From contig CAJWEZ010000035.1 of NCBI GenBank assembly GCA_913030605.1, positions 1 through 46,250 on the forward strand: a DNA stretch of 46,250 nt. Direction: 5' to 3'. The DNA is from an uncultured Spirochaeta sp. (GTDB lineage: Bacteria; Spirochaetota; Spirochaetia; DSM-27196; Alkalispirochaetaceae). Both the position numbers and the translations under genes were made by a program. The notes beneath the pieces are model-generated. The model had not been told where the DNA came from. It worked only from the letters and a program-made list of their open reading frames with translations, and ran no database searches. Positions 7,641 through 16,284 of this stretch are shown here, piece after piece. Each line of letters starts with the position of its first letter. Position 1 is the stretch's first letter.

Positions 7641-8471
7641 CTACAACCGCCGCTCGGCGCGAATCGTCTCCCAGGCGTCCTGGATTTCCTGGAACCGCTG
7701 GGTTGCGTACTCCACAAACTCCTCCGGCATACCCTGCGATACGATTCGGTCGGGATGGTACTCCTGAACCAGTCGTCGGTACGCCGATTTCACGTCCTCG
7801 TCCGACGCGTCGGGGCTCAGTCCCAGGACAGAGTAGGCCTGATCCGTCTGCGCGATGTGGCGCTCCCGAATCGTCTTCAGCTCCGTATCGGAGATACCCA
7901 GTATCCGCGCGATGTTCCCGATCATCTCCTCTTCGGCGGGATGGAACTCGCCGTCGGCGAGGGCGATCCGGAAGAGCATGTCGATCATGCTGGACCGCAG
8001 ATCGGGCTGTCGGCGACTGAACTCCGCAAACTGTCGCGCGAAATCCTCGGCGGAGTACGGTGAATTGCGCGCCTCGTTGAACACGCGAATCGCAAACTGA
8101 CGCTGGTCGCCGCGAACGCCCATGGCGTCGAGGAAGGCGACCACCTGTTCTCCCTCTTCCCGGGATACGTGGCCGTCGGCCTTTGCCAGCTTTCCGAGGA
8201 TCGAGAACAGCGCCAGAAAGTACGACATCTGACGCTTCTCGGCTTCCGCGGCGCGACCCCCGCCGGCACCGCCGAACGGTCGCTGTCCCGCCGAGGAACG
8301 CGACTGACCGAACCCGTCCTGCCACCCACCGTCGTTCACCCGGTCGCGATGTGCAGCCCCGGACTCCTTGTCAAACAGATGATGCCCGATCGCTCCACCG
8401 GCGATCGCTCCAAGGGGGCCACCGATCATGAGACCGATCGTGCCACCGACCATTTTGCCAAACCAGCTCAT
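7641..8471 (-). CDS. DjlA-like protein with TerB and J domains
   Basis: A 276-residue DnaJ-family co-chaperone. Residues 1-30 are a glycine-rich hydrophobic anchor (KMVGGTIGLMIGGPLGAIAG). Residues 60-80 form a Gly/Arg-rich linker, about 85-200 match a TerB-like helical domain (two KADGHVS/LADGEFHP acidic loops), and 208-276 form a J domain with its HPD at residues 239-241. The order anchor-TerB-J is that of DjlA, which stimulates DnaK ATPase at the inner membrane. The ATG is preceded by a TAGACT -10 box ending 6 nt upstream and no Shine-Dalgarno. The gene is convergent with galK, with only a short GC hairpin (7591-7605) between. Confidence 0.85.
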   Translation of the reverse strand: MSWFGKMVGGTIGLMIGGPLGAIAGGAIGHHLFDKESGAAHRDRVNDGGWQDGFGQSRSSAGQRPFGGAGGGRAAEAEKRQMSYFLALFSILGKLAKADGHVSREEGEQVVAFLDAMGVRGDQRQFAIRVFNEARNSPYSAEDFARQFAEFSRRQPDLRSSMIDMLFRIALADGEFHPAEEEMIGNIARILGISDTELKTIRERHIAQTDQAYSVLGLSPDASDEDVKSAYRRLVQEYHPDRIVSQGMPEEFVEYATQRFQEIQDAWETIRAERRL

Positions 8472-8477
8472 GCGCGA

Positions 8478-8507
8478 AGTCTATTGTGCCGGGGCCGGGC
8501 GCGGCAA
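8478..8507 (-). promoter_or_regulatory. Predicted leaderless promoter of the DjlA-like gene
   Basis: Minus-strand TTGCCG (8502-8507), an 18-nt spacer and TAGACT (8478-8483). The -10 box ends 6 nt before the ATG at 8471. Confidence 0.45.
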
Positions 8508-8533
8508 GAACACCGGGGAACCTGGAACCACCA

Positions 8534-10051
8534 TCAGACGCCGTCCCGACGGATTCGGTCCGCGACGACCTCACCGCTGATCATACTCATGGTCGTGCCT
8601 GTCCCGGGAACGGTGTACTGACCGGCGTAGTACAGGTTTCCCACGCGCCGAGAACGGTTTGCAGCGCGAAACCAGGCGGTCTGAAACAGCGTTTGCCCGA
8701 GACCGAACGCGTTTCCCCGGTAGGCGTGGTACGCCTCCTCGAAATCACTGAGGGACATGCTCTCCTGGAACACCAGGTGGTCCCGCAGGCGGCGACCGGT
8801 TCGCTGTTCCATCCGCGTCAGGGCGTGGTCCAGGTATACCTGTCGTCGTTCCGGCGAATCCGCCAGCCCGGGCGCGACCGGTATGAGCAGAAAGACCGCC
8901 TCGTGTCCCTTCGGGGCGCTGTCGGGGTCTGTCTTTGACGGTACGTGCAGGTAGAACAGCGGGTCGTCTATCCATCGCGGGTTCCGGTAGACCGCGTCGA
9001 AGTGCGTCTCCCAGTCGGCATCGAAGAAAAACGTGTGGTGGGCGAATTCGTCGAGGGGCCGGTCGAAACCAAGGTAGAAGTTGAGAACCGCCGGCGCCAG
9101 GGCCGCCCGCTCCCAGCGCTTCGGACCGATGGACCGGTACTCCTCCGGAAGCAGAGACATCTCCACGTGGGGATAGTCCGCGTTGGCGACCACCACGTCG
9201 GCCTCCATGCGCGACTCGCTCCCGTCGGGAGTCCGTACCCGAACACCGGACGCCGTTCCCCTCCGGCTCCCCCCGGGCTCCACATCGATGCCCACCACCT
9301 CGTGCCCGAAGCGGAACTCGGCGCCCTGCCCCTCGGCAACCGCCTGCATCGCCCGAACCACCGCCCCGAAGCCACCCTGGGGATACCAGGTTCCCAGGTT
9401 GAAATCGATATGATTCATGAGGGTGTACATCGCCGGCGTTCCGGTGGGGCTGCCACCGAGGAACACAACCGGAAACTCGAGGATGCGACGCAGGTAGGGG
9501 TGGCGGAACCGGCGCCTTACCCGGCCGCCGTAGCTCTGGAGGATGTTGAGCAGCGGGAGATTGCGGAGCGCCGTGCCGTTTACGAAGTCGAAAACGGAGT
9601 AGTAGTTCTTGTAGATGAACGACCGCATGGCGAACTCGTACTTCCGCCGGCAGTCGTCCAGGTAGCCGTCCAGCGCATCCGCCGACCCGGACTCGTAGCG
9701 TTCGAACACCGCCCGCGCCGCTGAGCGATCGACCGGCATATCCACAACGTTCCGCGCTTCGCCCGGCACCGCGTCGCCGTAGTACACCCGGTAGGCGGGA
9801 TCGACGCGGTGGATCGCGTAGAAGTCCTCGCGACGAACCCCGAACTGCTCGAACCAGCGGTCGTGCTGGTCCGGCATCCAGTACCAGCTGGGTCCCATGT
9901 CGAACCGGTATCCGTCGCGTTCGAGTACCCGCGCGCGTCCACCGACCCATTCGTTCTTTTCCAGTACCGTGACCGAAAAACCGTCTCTGGCGAGGAAGGC
10001 CGCCGCCGACAATCCTCCGAAGCCGCTCCCGATAACCAACGCGCGTTTCAT
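8534..10051 (-). CDS. crtI: Phytoene desaturase (CrtI-type) FAD oxidoreductase
   Basis: A 505-residue flavoprotein of the CrtI/CrtN family, which desaturates C30 or C40 carotenoid precursors at the membrane. The FAD-binding loop is IGSGFGGLSAAAFLARDG (residues 7-24), followed by VLEKNEWVGGRA. The C-terminal signature GNLYYAGQYTVPGTGTTMSM closes the FAD site. Length is typical. AAGGAA sits 6 nt before the ATG, so the gene is translated from a normal site, probably in an operon with the aminotransferase gene 91 nt upstream. The GC-rich gap between them contains an 8-bp hairpin without a T-run. No phytoene or squalene synthase gene is in view, so the substrate is not established. Confidence 0.85.
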   Translation of the reverse strand: MKRALVIGSGFGGLSAAAFLARDGFSVTVLEKNEWVGGRARVLERDGYRFDMGPSWYWMPDQHDRWFEQFGVRREDFYAIHRVDPAYRVYYGDAVPGEARNVVDMPVDRSAARAVFERYESGSADALDGYLDDCRRKYEFAMRSFIYKNYYSVFDFVNGTALRNLPLLNILQSYGGRVRRRFRHPYLRRILEFPVVFLGGSPTGTPAMYTLMNHIDFNLGTWYPQGGFGAVVRAMQAVAEGQGAEFRFGHEVVGIDVEPGGSRRGTASGVRVRTPDGSESRMEADVVVANADYPHVEMSLLPEEYRSIGPKRWERAALAPAVLNFYLGFDRPLDEFAHHTFFFDADWETHFDAVYRNPRWIDDPLFYLHVPSKTDPDSAPKGHEAVFLLIPVAPGLADSPERRQVYLDHALTRMEQRTGRRLRDHLVFQESMSLSDFEEAYHAYRGNAFGLGQTLFQTAWFRAANRSRRVGNLYYAGQYTVPGTGTTMSMISGEVVADRIRRDGV

Positions 10052-10142
10052 GTGCTGTGTTCCTTGCCGAGAAAGTACCGCCCCTGCGCCGCCGGGGCAA
10101 CAGGGCTCCGGGCACGAGGCGCCGGAGCCGGACCGGAGCCGG

Positions 10143-11813
10143 TCACGTTTCCGAAATATACGAGAACGGAATCAGTTCGTCGGTCGTCTCGTGGAGTTCC
10201 GCACTGGAGAAGGCGTCGACCAGTTCCTGCGCCCGCTCCATCGCCTCGTCGAGGGCGCGACGACGCGCCTCGTCGAGTTCCTCATCCGTGAGGGCGGGTT
10301 CCTGCCCCGCAATACCGCCCACAATACCGCCCGCGAGCGCCTCGGCCGCACCAAGGCCGCCGATCTCCTCCGCCTCCCGCAGGTGGGTCCACGAGCCCGT
10401 GTGGGAGTCAAACCGGTAGTCCGCCAGAAAATAGGTCCCATGGGAGGCGACGAAGGCGATCGCCCGGCACAGAAAATCGAACTCCGCGTCGCTGGTCAGG
10501 TAGTGAAAGTTGAGCCGCACCCATCCCGGTTTGATCCCCGCGTGGCCCTCGGTGATGTAGCGTCGGTAGCGCTCAGAGGTTTCCAGGTCGATGTGCAGCA
10601 GACGGTGACCGTAGGGACCGGCACAGGAACAGCCGGCGCGCGCCTGGATTCCGAACAGATCGTTCAGCAGCCGAACCACGAACCGCGGATGCAGATAGCT
10701 GTGACCGGTGCGAATGTTGAATGAGAAAATCGCCAGTCGGTCCTGCGGTGGAGCGTCGCCGATGATCTCCACCCCCGGGACCTGACCGAGGCGGGCGAAG
10801 GCGCGGCGGGTGAGCTCCTGCTCCCGCTCCTCGATCCGTTCCACACCGATAAGATGCTGCAGGTCGATCGCCAGCGCCGCCCGGATCGTCTGGATGATCG
10901 CCGGTGTGCCGGCTTTCTCGCGCTCCTCTATGTCGTCCACGTAATCCTGGGTCCGGGCGTTGACGAAACGGACCGTCCCGCCTCCCGCCACGGAAGGCGG
11001 CAGATCGCGACGGTATATCGCGTCGCGGATCACCAGGATCCCGCTCGCACCGGGCCCGCCGAGGTACTTGTGTGGCGAGAAAAACACACCGTCGAAGTAC
11101 GACTCGGCGTCGTGCTCGACGTCGATGGCGACGTACGGGGCGCTCGCGGAAAAATCGAAAAACGCCAGGGCGTCGTGGGCGTGGAGCACCCGGGCCACCG
11201 CGTAGACATCGGTACGGATGCCGGACACGTTGGACGCAGCCGAAAAGGAGCCGATTTTCTGCCGGCCCCGATAGCGCGGATCACCGAGCTTGGTGGCAAG
11301 GTCCTCGAGGCTCAGGAACCCGTGGTCGTCCAGTTCGACCTCCACCACCTCGCACAGTCCCTCGCGCCAGGATATCTCGTTGGAGTGGTGTTCGTAGGGT
11401 CCGACAAACACAACCGGAAGCCGCTCCGGCGGGAGGGAGGCACGATCCCCGAGGCGGTCCCGCGTTGCCGGGGACAGGTATATCCCCAGAATCTGCTGGA
11501 GCCGGGTAACCGCCGCGGTGGCACCGGCGCCCACGGAGATCAGCTTGTAGTGCTCCCCCGCGTTCAACCGCCGTCGAATCAGCGCCTCCGCCGCCGCCAG
11601 CCGCTGTGAGGTGAGGCGTCCGGTGGTATCGTCCTCGGTGTGGGTGTTGGCGTACAGCTCAAGGATGCGCTCCACGTACCGTTCGATGCTCCGAAGCCCG
11701 CGTCCGGAGGCGGTGAAATCGGCGTACAACAGGACCCGCTCACCGTAGGGTGTCAGGATCGTGGCATCCCGGCCGATGATCTCCCCTCTGAGTTCGCTCC
11801 AGTCGATGTGCAT
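10143..11813 (-). CDS. Class V aminotransferase-fold PLP enzyme
   Basis: A 556-residue PLP enzyme of the class V (cysteine desulfurase-like) fold. The family opening YADFTASGRGLRSIERYVE (residues 30-48) is followed by NTHTEDDTTG (56-65) and the PLP-lysine motif FFSPHKYLGGPGASG with K249. A cysteine-containing stretch, RAGCSCAGPYGHRLL, lies near residue 390 in the region where desulfurases carry their active cysteine loop. The C-terminal ~70 residues are an acidic helical extension. It is longer than IscS/SufS (about 400 residues). Substrate is unknown. A TATACT -10 box ends 6 nt before the ATG and no Shine-Dalgarno is seen. Confidence 0.75.
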   Translation of the reverse strand: MHIDWSELRGEIIGRDATILTPYGERVLLYADFTASGRGLRSIERYVERILELYANTHTEDDTTGRLTSQRLAAAEALIRRRLNAGEHYKLISVGAGATAAVTRLQQILGIYLSPATRDRLGDRASLPPERLPVVFVGPYEHHSNEISWREGLCEVVEVELDDHGFLSLEDLATKLGDPRYRGRQKIGSFSAASNVSGIRTDVYAVARVLHAHDALAFFDFSASAPYVAIDVEHDAESYFDGVFFSPHKYLGGPGASGILVIRDAIYRRDLPPSVAGGGTVRFVNARTQDYVDDIEEREKAGTPAIIQTIRAALAIDLQHLIGVERIEEREQELTRRAFARLGQVPGVEIIGDAPPQDRLAIFSFNIRTGHSYLHPRFVVRLLNDLFGIQARAGCSCAGPYGHRLLHIDLETSERYRRYITEGHAGIKPGWVRLNFHYLTSDAEFDFLCRAIAFVASHGTYFLADYRFDSHTGSWTHLREAEEIGGLGAAEALAGGIVGGIAGQEPALTDEELDEARRRALDEAMERAQELVDAFSSAELHETTDELIPFSYISET

Positions 11814-11819
11814 GGCTGC

Positions 11820-11825
11820 AGTATA
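11820..11825 (-). promoter_or_regulatory. Start-proximal -10 box of the class V aminotransferase gene
   Basis: TATACT on the minus strand, ending 6 nt before the ATG at 11813. No clear -35 was found 17 nt further upstream. Confidence 0.5.
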
Positions 11826-11888
11826 CGGCCGAACGGCAAATCATGCACCCTTCGCATTCGGCGGATCGTCCCCGCCGCGTCCGCCGGT

Positions 11889-12734
11889 CTACAGCGCCCG
11901 CAGGTGTTCGATCCGTTCCTGCGTCGTCGGATGGGTTCGAAGGAGATTGCCCAGTCCTCCTCCGCCGGCGCCGCCCCCGGTCCCGGTCGCGATCATGCTC
12001 CAGAACGGGCGCTGAGCCCGTTCGATCCGCGTCAGGGCACTCGCCAGCGCCTCCGGGTCACCGGTGAGTTCCGCAGCGCCGAGGTCCGCCTGGAACTCGC
12101 GCGTCCGAAGCAGCGCCATCTGGGCGAACACGCTGACCAGCGGCACCAGCCCCAGGTACAGCATCGCCTGCGGCGGAAGAATCGCCATTCCAAAGAGCAG
12201 CAGCGGAAAGCTCATCAGCACGATCACCATGAGCACGCCGGACACGATTCGCGTGACACGCTGCATCGCCCCGACCACCGCAAACAGGGGCAGGTCGTGG
12301 TTGCGAAGATGCGAAATCTCGTGGGCCAGCACCGCCCGGAGCTCCCGCCACGACAGCGTCTGCAGCAGTCCGGTCGAAACCACCAGCATCGTGTGGTCAC
12401 CCCAGCCGGTGGTCAGGGCGATCGGCTGCTGACTCGGGACGACGTAGACCGGCGGAATCGACTCCAGCCCCGCCCGCGTGACCAGGTCCTGCAGCGCCGC
12501 GTGCAGTTCCGGCGCGTCCCCCCAGCGGACGCGGCGCGTGCCCTGCGGCAGGAGAAATCTCTGGCTGGAGAGACTGTGAATCGTCACGCCGGCCACGAGG
12601 GCCAGGGCGACCCACGCTCCCACCGGGCCCATGAGGATCGCCGCCGCCCGCGATGCAAGCCAGACGACGATGCCGGAGAGCACCGCGGTCTGCGCCAGTC
12701 GAAGACGTCGTTGTCGAATCAGTTCTGCGGACAT
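11889..12734 (-). CDS. htpX: M48-family zinc metalloprotease (HtpX-like)
   Basis: A 281-residue membrane metalloprotease. Two hydrophobic segments (residues 16-36 and 40-56) precede the peptidase domain. The zinc site is H138-E-I-S-H142, with a further acidic ligand likely in REFQADLGAAELTG (around residue 212). Two more hydrophobic stretches lie near 150-200. HtpX-type enzymes degrade damaged membrane proteins with the active site facing the cytoplasm. The sequence ends in a short glycine-rich segment and THPTTQERIEHLRAL, typical of the family. GGAGGG is placed 7 nt before the ATG. It lies 230 nt downstream of fhs and may have its own leader, discussed under the hairpin-rich region. Confidence 0.88.
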   Translation of the reverse strand: MSAELIRQRRLRLAQTAVLSGIVVWLASRAAAILMGPVGAWVALALVAGVTIHSLSSQRFLLPQGTRRVRWGDAPELHAALQDLVTRAGLESIPPVYVVPSQQPIALTTGWGDHTMLVVSTGLLQTLSWRELRAVLAHEISHLRNHDLPLFAVVGAMQRVTRIVSGVLMVIVLMSFPLLLFGMAILPPQAMLYLGLVPLVSVFAQMALLRTREFQADLGAAELTGDPEALASALTRIERAQRPFWSMIATGTGGGAGGGGLGNLLRTHPTTQERIEHLRAL

Positions 12735-12740
12735 GATCGT

Positions 12741-12964
12741 ACCCTCCGGTCACAGAGAAGCAATCATCGTACCAGATGTCTCACATGATGCGAATTTCGT
12801 GTCCCCCACAACCCGTTGCCAGAGAACAACTTGGGGCACCGGGTCCGAGGGCCGCCGGATCGCCCGCCGGAGATGCCGGCGGGTGTGTCCCTTTGACCCA
12901 CCTGCACGGAGAATGTGGGTCGGGATTGCCCAGGGCACCACAGAGCGGACGGTGCCGCAGGCGG
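12741..12964 (-). other. Hairpin-rich region between fhs and htpX (possible structured leader or small RNA)
   Basis: The longest gene-free stretch of the window. Read on the minus strand it offers a series of hairpins: GGCACC/GGTGCC; a two-part stem UCCC-GACCCAC paired with GUGGGUC-AAA-GGGA; CCCGCCGG/CCGGCGGG around a CATCT loop; and CCCC-AA-GUUG against CAAC-GGG-UUGUGGGG. None is followed by a T-run, so these are not ordinary terminators. It could be the htpX leader, a small RNA, or a processed fhs 3' end. I could not match it to a named RNA family. Confidence 0.4.
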
Positions 12965-14701
12965 TCAGAACAATCCGCGAATCCGGCCGGTATCCGGGTC
13001 GATGTCCACGCCGCGGTAGGCGGCCTGGCTCGGAAGGCCCGGCATGGTGCGAATGTCGCCGGCCAGGGCATAGACGAACCCCGCCCCGATACTCGGCCGC
13101 AGCTCCCGGATCGGAAACACGAAATCCCGCGGGGCGTTCTTCAGGGCCGGATCGTGGCTCAACGACAGATGGGTCTTGGCGATGCACACGGGCAGGTCTC
13201 CGTACCCGCGTTCCTCGAACGTCTCGATCTGCTTCCGCGCCTGCGGACTCACGTCGATGTCGCGGGCTCCGTAGAGCATGGTGGCCACCGTGCGGAGCTT
13301 GTCTTCGATCCCGGTGGAGAGATCGTACAGAAAGTGGGGCTCCGTCGGTTGCTCGGCGGCGGCGGCAACCGCTGTTGCCAGTTCCCGGGCTCCCTCACCA
13401 CCTTCCGCGTGATGGCGGGTGACAACGGCGTCGAACGCCCCCGCGTCACGGGCGGCGTCGCGGATCAGGTTCCACTCCGCCTCGGTGTCGGTATCGAACG
13501 CGTTGATCGCCACCACCACCGGCGTTCCGAAGGAGGAGGCGATACGCAGGTGCGCGCGCAGATTCTCGAGTCCCGCCCCCAGGAGCGCCAGGTCTTCGCG
13601 GCGGTACTCCTCGGCAAGCGGTTGCCCCGGGGTGACCTTCGGTCCACCACCGTGCATCTTGAGTGCCCGGACCGTAGCAACCAGTACGACCACGTCCGGG
13701 AACGTTCCACTCACCCGACACTTGATGTCGAAGAACTTTTCCATGCCGATATCGGCACCGAAGCCGCTCTCCGTCACCAGGAATCCGCCCTGGGCCAGGG
13801 CAACCTTGTCGGCGATGACCGAGGAGTTGCCGTGGGCGATATTGGCAAAGGGGCCGGCGTGGACAAACGCCGGCTGCCCCTCCAGCGTCTGCAGCAGGTT
13901 CGGCCACAGCGCGTCCCGCAGCAGGACCGTGGCGGCACCGGCAACTCCGAGATCCTCGGTCGTCACCGGTTGTCCGGTGCGATCTGAGGCAACGACGATG
14001 CGTCCGATGCGGGACCGCAGGTCCGCCAGGTCCGTGGACAGGGCGAGGACCGCCATGAGTTCACTCGCCACGGTGATATCGAATCCACCCTGCCGCGGCG
14101 GCCCGTCGGCGAGATCGCCGAGTCCGGTGACCACGTTCCGCAGGGCGCGATCGTTGAGATCGACCACGCGGTTCCAGCTGATCGAGTATGGGTTGATGTG
14201 AAGCTTCCGCATGCCGCGCTTCTCAAAGAACGCGTCGGACCAGCGGGATTCGTGATAGAGCTGGTTGTCGATCGCGGCGGCGATCAGATTGTGAGCGGCG
14301 GAGATGGCGTGAATGTCGCCGGTGAGGTGGAGGTTGAACTCCTCCATGGGGATGATCTGACTGTATCCACCACCGGCGGCCCCGCCCTTGATCCCGAAGG
14401 TCGGTCCCATGGACGGCTGCCGGATCGCACACATGGCGCGCTTGCCGATCGCGCCGAGTCCCTGCGTGAGCCCCACCGTGGTGGTGGTCTTGCCCTCTCC
14501 CAGCGGGGTCGGCGTAATCGCCGTAACGTCCACGTAGCGGGCGTCGGCGTGGCGCGCCGGACGCCCGGCGGCGGGATCAACCTTGGCGACATTGCGGCCC
14601 CATGGAAGCCACTGATCGGTGTTCAATCCTGCGCGGGCGGCGATCTCAGCGATCGGCTGCGCCACGGCGGCCTGGGCGATCTCGATGTCAGTGCGCTGCA
14701 T
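12965..14701 (-). CDS. fhs: Formate-tetrahydrofolate ligase
   Basis: A 578-residue cytoplasmic enzyme that makes 10-formyl-THF from formate, THF and ATP. The nucleotide-binding segment TPTPLGEGKTTTTVGLTQG lies at about residues 67-85, followed by RQPSMGPTFGIKGGAAGGG, both hallmarks of the family. It is some 20 residues longer than the common 555-560. The start is an ATG 6 nt downstream of TATACC, without a Shine-Dalgarno. The gene begins 27 nt after the quinone oxidoreductase stop, but the promoter between and over that stop suggests independent transcription. Role: one-carbon supply for purines, or formate assimilation. Confidence 0.95.
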   Translation of the reverse strand: MQRTDIEIAQAAVAQPIAEIAARAGLNTDQWLPWGRNVAKVDPAAGRPARHADARYVDVTAITPTPLGEGKTTTTVGLTQGLGAIGKRAMCAIRQPSMGPTFGIKGGAAGGGYSQIIPMEEFNLHLTGDIHAISAAHNLIAAAIDNQLYHESRWSDAFFEKRGMRKLHINPYSISWNRVVDLNDRALRNVVTGLGDLADGPPRQGGFDITVASELMAVLALSTDLADLRSRIGRIVVASDRTGQPVTTEDLGVAGAATVLLRDALWPNLLQTLEGQPAFVHAGPFANIAHGNSSVIADKVALAQGGFLVTESGFGADIGMEKFFDIKCRVSGTFPDVVVLVATVRALKMHGGGPKVTPGQPLAEEYRREDLALLGAGLENLRAHLRIASSFGTPVVVAINAFDTDTEAEWNLIRDAARDAGAFDAVVTRHHAEGGEGARELATAVAAAAEQPTEPHFLYDLSTGIEDKLRTVATMLYGARDIDVSPQARKQIETFEERGYGDLPVCIAKTHLSLSHDPALKNAPRDFVFPIRELRPSIGAGFVYALAGDIRTMPGLPSQAAYRGVDIDPDTGRIRGLF

Positions 14702-14707
14702 ATGTCC

Positions 14708-14736
14708 GGTATAACACGGACCGCGGCATCAGTCCA
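14708..14736 (-). promoter_or_regulatory. Predicted leaderless promoter of fhs
   Basis: Minus-strand TGGACT (14731-14736) and TATACC (14708-14713) with a 17-nt spacer; the -10 ends 6 nt before the ATG at 14701. The -35 overlaps the stop codon of the upstream oxidoreductase gene. Confidence 0.55.
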
Positions 14737-15682
14737 CGACGAGTACTGTGGACCCCGTCGTCTCCCGCGCCTCCAGCGCGCGGTGGGCGTCCGCCGCCTG
14801 AGACACCGGAAATCGCTGGCGTACCGGGATCGAGACGTGCCCGCCGGTGACGACCTCGAAGAGTTCGGCGGAGTTCTCCTCCAACGCCTCGCGTTCGGCG
14901 ATGTAGTTAAACAGCGTCGGCCGGGTAAGAAACAGCGACCCGTGCCGCGACAGGAGGACCGGGTCGAACGCCGCCACCGCCCCGGAGGATTGACCGAAGG
15001 TGACCATGAGTCCCCGCTGCCTGAGGCACTGCAGGCTCTGTTCGAAGGTGTCCTTGCCGACGGAATCGTACACCACGTCGACGCCGGCACCGTCGGTGAT
15101 CTCGCGCACGCGCTCCACCACCGATTCCTCGCGGTAGAGCACCGGGTGTGCACAGCCGTTGGCCCGCGCCAGTTCCGCCTTCTCGGGACTCCCCACCGTG
15201 CCGATGACGGTGGCGCCGAGGTGTGCCGCCCACTGGCACAGCACGAGCCCCACGCCTCCGGCGGCGGCGTGCACCAGGATCGTATCGCCGGAACTCACCG
15301 GATAGGTCTGCCGCAGCAGAAACCGCGCCGTCATGCCCTTGAGCATCATCGCCGCCGCCTGCTCGAACTCGATCTCCGCGGGCAGGTCCACGAGCTGCGA
15401 CTCCGGAACACAGCGGTACTGCTGGTACGTCCCCGGGGAGGGAACCACGAAGGCGACGCGACGCCCGGTCCCCTCGACGACCCCGGCACCCTCGACACCC
15501 AGTCCCGTGGGAAGCTGCGGCACCGGGTAGTATCCCGTTCTGTGGTACGTGTCGATGTAGTTGAGCCCCGCCGCGTGAACCCGGACAACCACCTCGCCGG
15601 GACCGGGGGTGGGCATGGAAACGTCGCGGGATTCAAGAACCTCGGGACCACCGTGGCGATCGATCTGTATTGCGTATGGCAT
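14729..15682 (-). CDS. Quinone oxidoreductase (zeta-crystallin-like MDR family)
   Basis: A 317-residue medium-chain dehydrogenase/reductase without the zinc-binding cysteines, in the NADPH:quinone reductase (QOR) group. It opens MPYAIQIDRHGGPEVLE, has AGLNYIDTYHRTGYYP near residue 50 and the NADPH loop VHAAAGGVGLVLCQWA near 145-160. It probably reduces quinones or enones by one or two electrons in the cytoplasm. The start was set at 15682 because GAAGGAG stands 8 nt upstream; a longer frame reaches 15727. The next gene upstream ends 56 nt before it. Confidence 0.85.
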   Translation of the reverse strand: MPYAIQIDRHGGPEVLESRDVSMPTPGPGEVVVRVHAAGLNYIDTYHRTGYYPVPQLPTGLGVEGAGVVEGTGRRVAFVVPSPGTYQQYRCVPESQLVDLPAEIEFEQAAAMMLKGMTARFLLRQTYPVSSGDTILVHAAAGGVGLVLCQWAAHLGATVIGTVGSPEKAELARANGCAHPVLYREESVVERVREITDGAGVDVVYDSVGKDTFEQSLQCLRQRGLMVTFGQSSGAVAAFDPVLLSRHGSLFLTRPTLFNYIAEREALEENSAELFEVVTGGHVSIPVRQRFPVSQAADAHRALEARETTGSTVLVVD

Positions 15683-15738
15683 TGTCTGTACTCCTTCGTT
15701 GCCGGTGCGGTTCGTCTCAGTGTACACCCACCGCCGCT

Positions 15739-16284
15739 CTACAGCGGCAGGTAGAACCGCACGCCGATTCCGGCGCCGAACTCAGGATCGGTTTCGGGAA
15801 TGATCCCGATACCGGGGGCCAGTTCGGCGTAGAACTCCAGCGGCAGCTCTACAAACGGCATCAGCGACAGGGCCACGGGGAGACGCAGCCCCACGCCGAC
15901 CTCGTCACCGTAGGTGTTGGTGACACCGAAACCGACCGACGGCACGATGTAGCGCCCGCCCTGTGTTTCGATGAGTGCCAGGTGGTAGATTCCGCTGGCG
16001 TGCAGATAGAGGCTGCGGTTGGTGCGAAACGACCACGCCGCCATGGCGTCGACCGCAAACCCGGTATCAACAAACCAGAGCTTGGCGCTGATTCCGCTGG
16101 GCTCACCGATGACGAAGCCGCCACCGATGATCGCGGGACCCTGAGCCAGTCGGCCGAGGTTGATGCGGTCCCGCTCCTGCGCCTGCGAGTTCGCCTGCGC
16201 CGCAACGCTTCCAACGGCCAGAACGGTCAACAGCAGCACCGCGATCGCACGCCGGTGCCGCCGATGCAGTGGGATGGATCTCAT
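15739..16284 (-). CDS. Exported protein, probable small outer-membrane beta-barrel
   Basis: A 181-residue protein of unknown function. Residues 1-30 form a signal peptide with an Arg/His-rich start (MRSIPLHRRHRRAIAVLLL) and an AQA-type cleavage site. The rest alternates polar and hydrophobic residues in strands separated by Gly/Asn turns (SLYLHASGIYHLALIE, GVGLRLPVALSLMPF) and ends in the aromatic FYLPL, as in outer-membrane barrels. The start at 16284 is fixed by GGAGGAG upstream and by an ATGA overlap with the stop of the aminotransferase gene. The two are therefore translated together, which is an odd pairing. Barrel assignment is an inference from the strand pattern. Confidence 0.65.
   Translation of the reverse strand: MRSIPLHRRHRRAIAVLLLTVLAVGSVAAQANSQAQERDRINLGRLAQGPAIIGGGFVIGEPSGISAKLWFVDTGFAVDAMAAWSFRTNRSLYLHASGIYHLALIETQGGRYIVPSVGFGVTNTYGDEVGVGLRLPVALSLMPFVELPLEFYAELAPGIGIIPETDPEFGAGIGVRFYLPL

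Noticed and set aside
10086..10142. GC-rich repeats (CCGGAGCC) between the class V aminotransferase gene and crtI as a terminator
   Set aside because: An 8-bp stem exists but there is no T-run, and the genes look co-transcribed; an mRNA-stabilising stem is possible but unproven.
12741..12964. Naming the hairpin region as 6S RNA, SRP RNA or a folate-related riboswitch
   Set aside because: The SRP apical GGAAGG/AGCAG signature and the single long bulged hairpin of 6S RNA are not seen, and the region lies downstream and not upstream of fhs.
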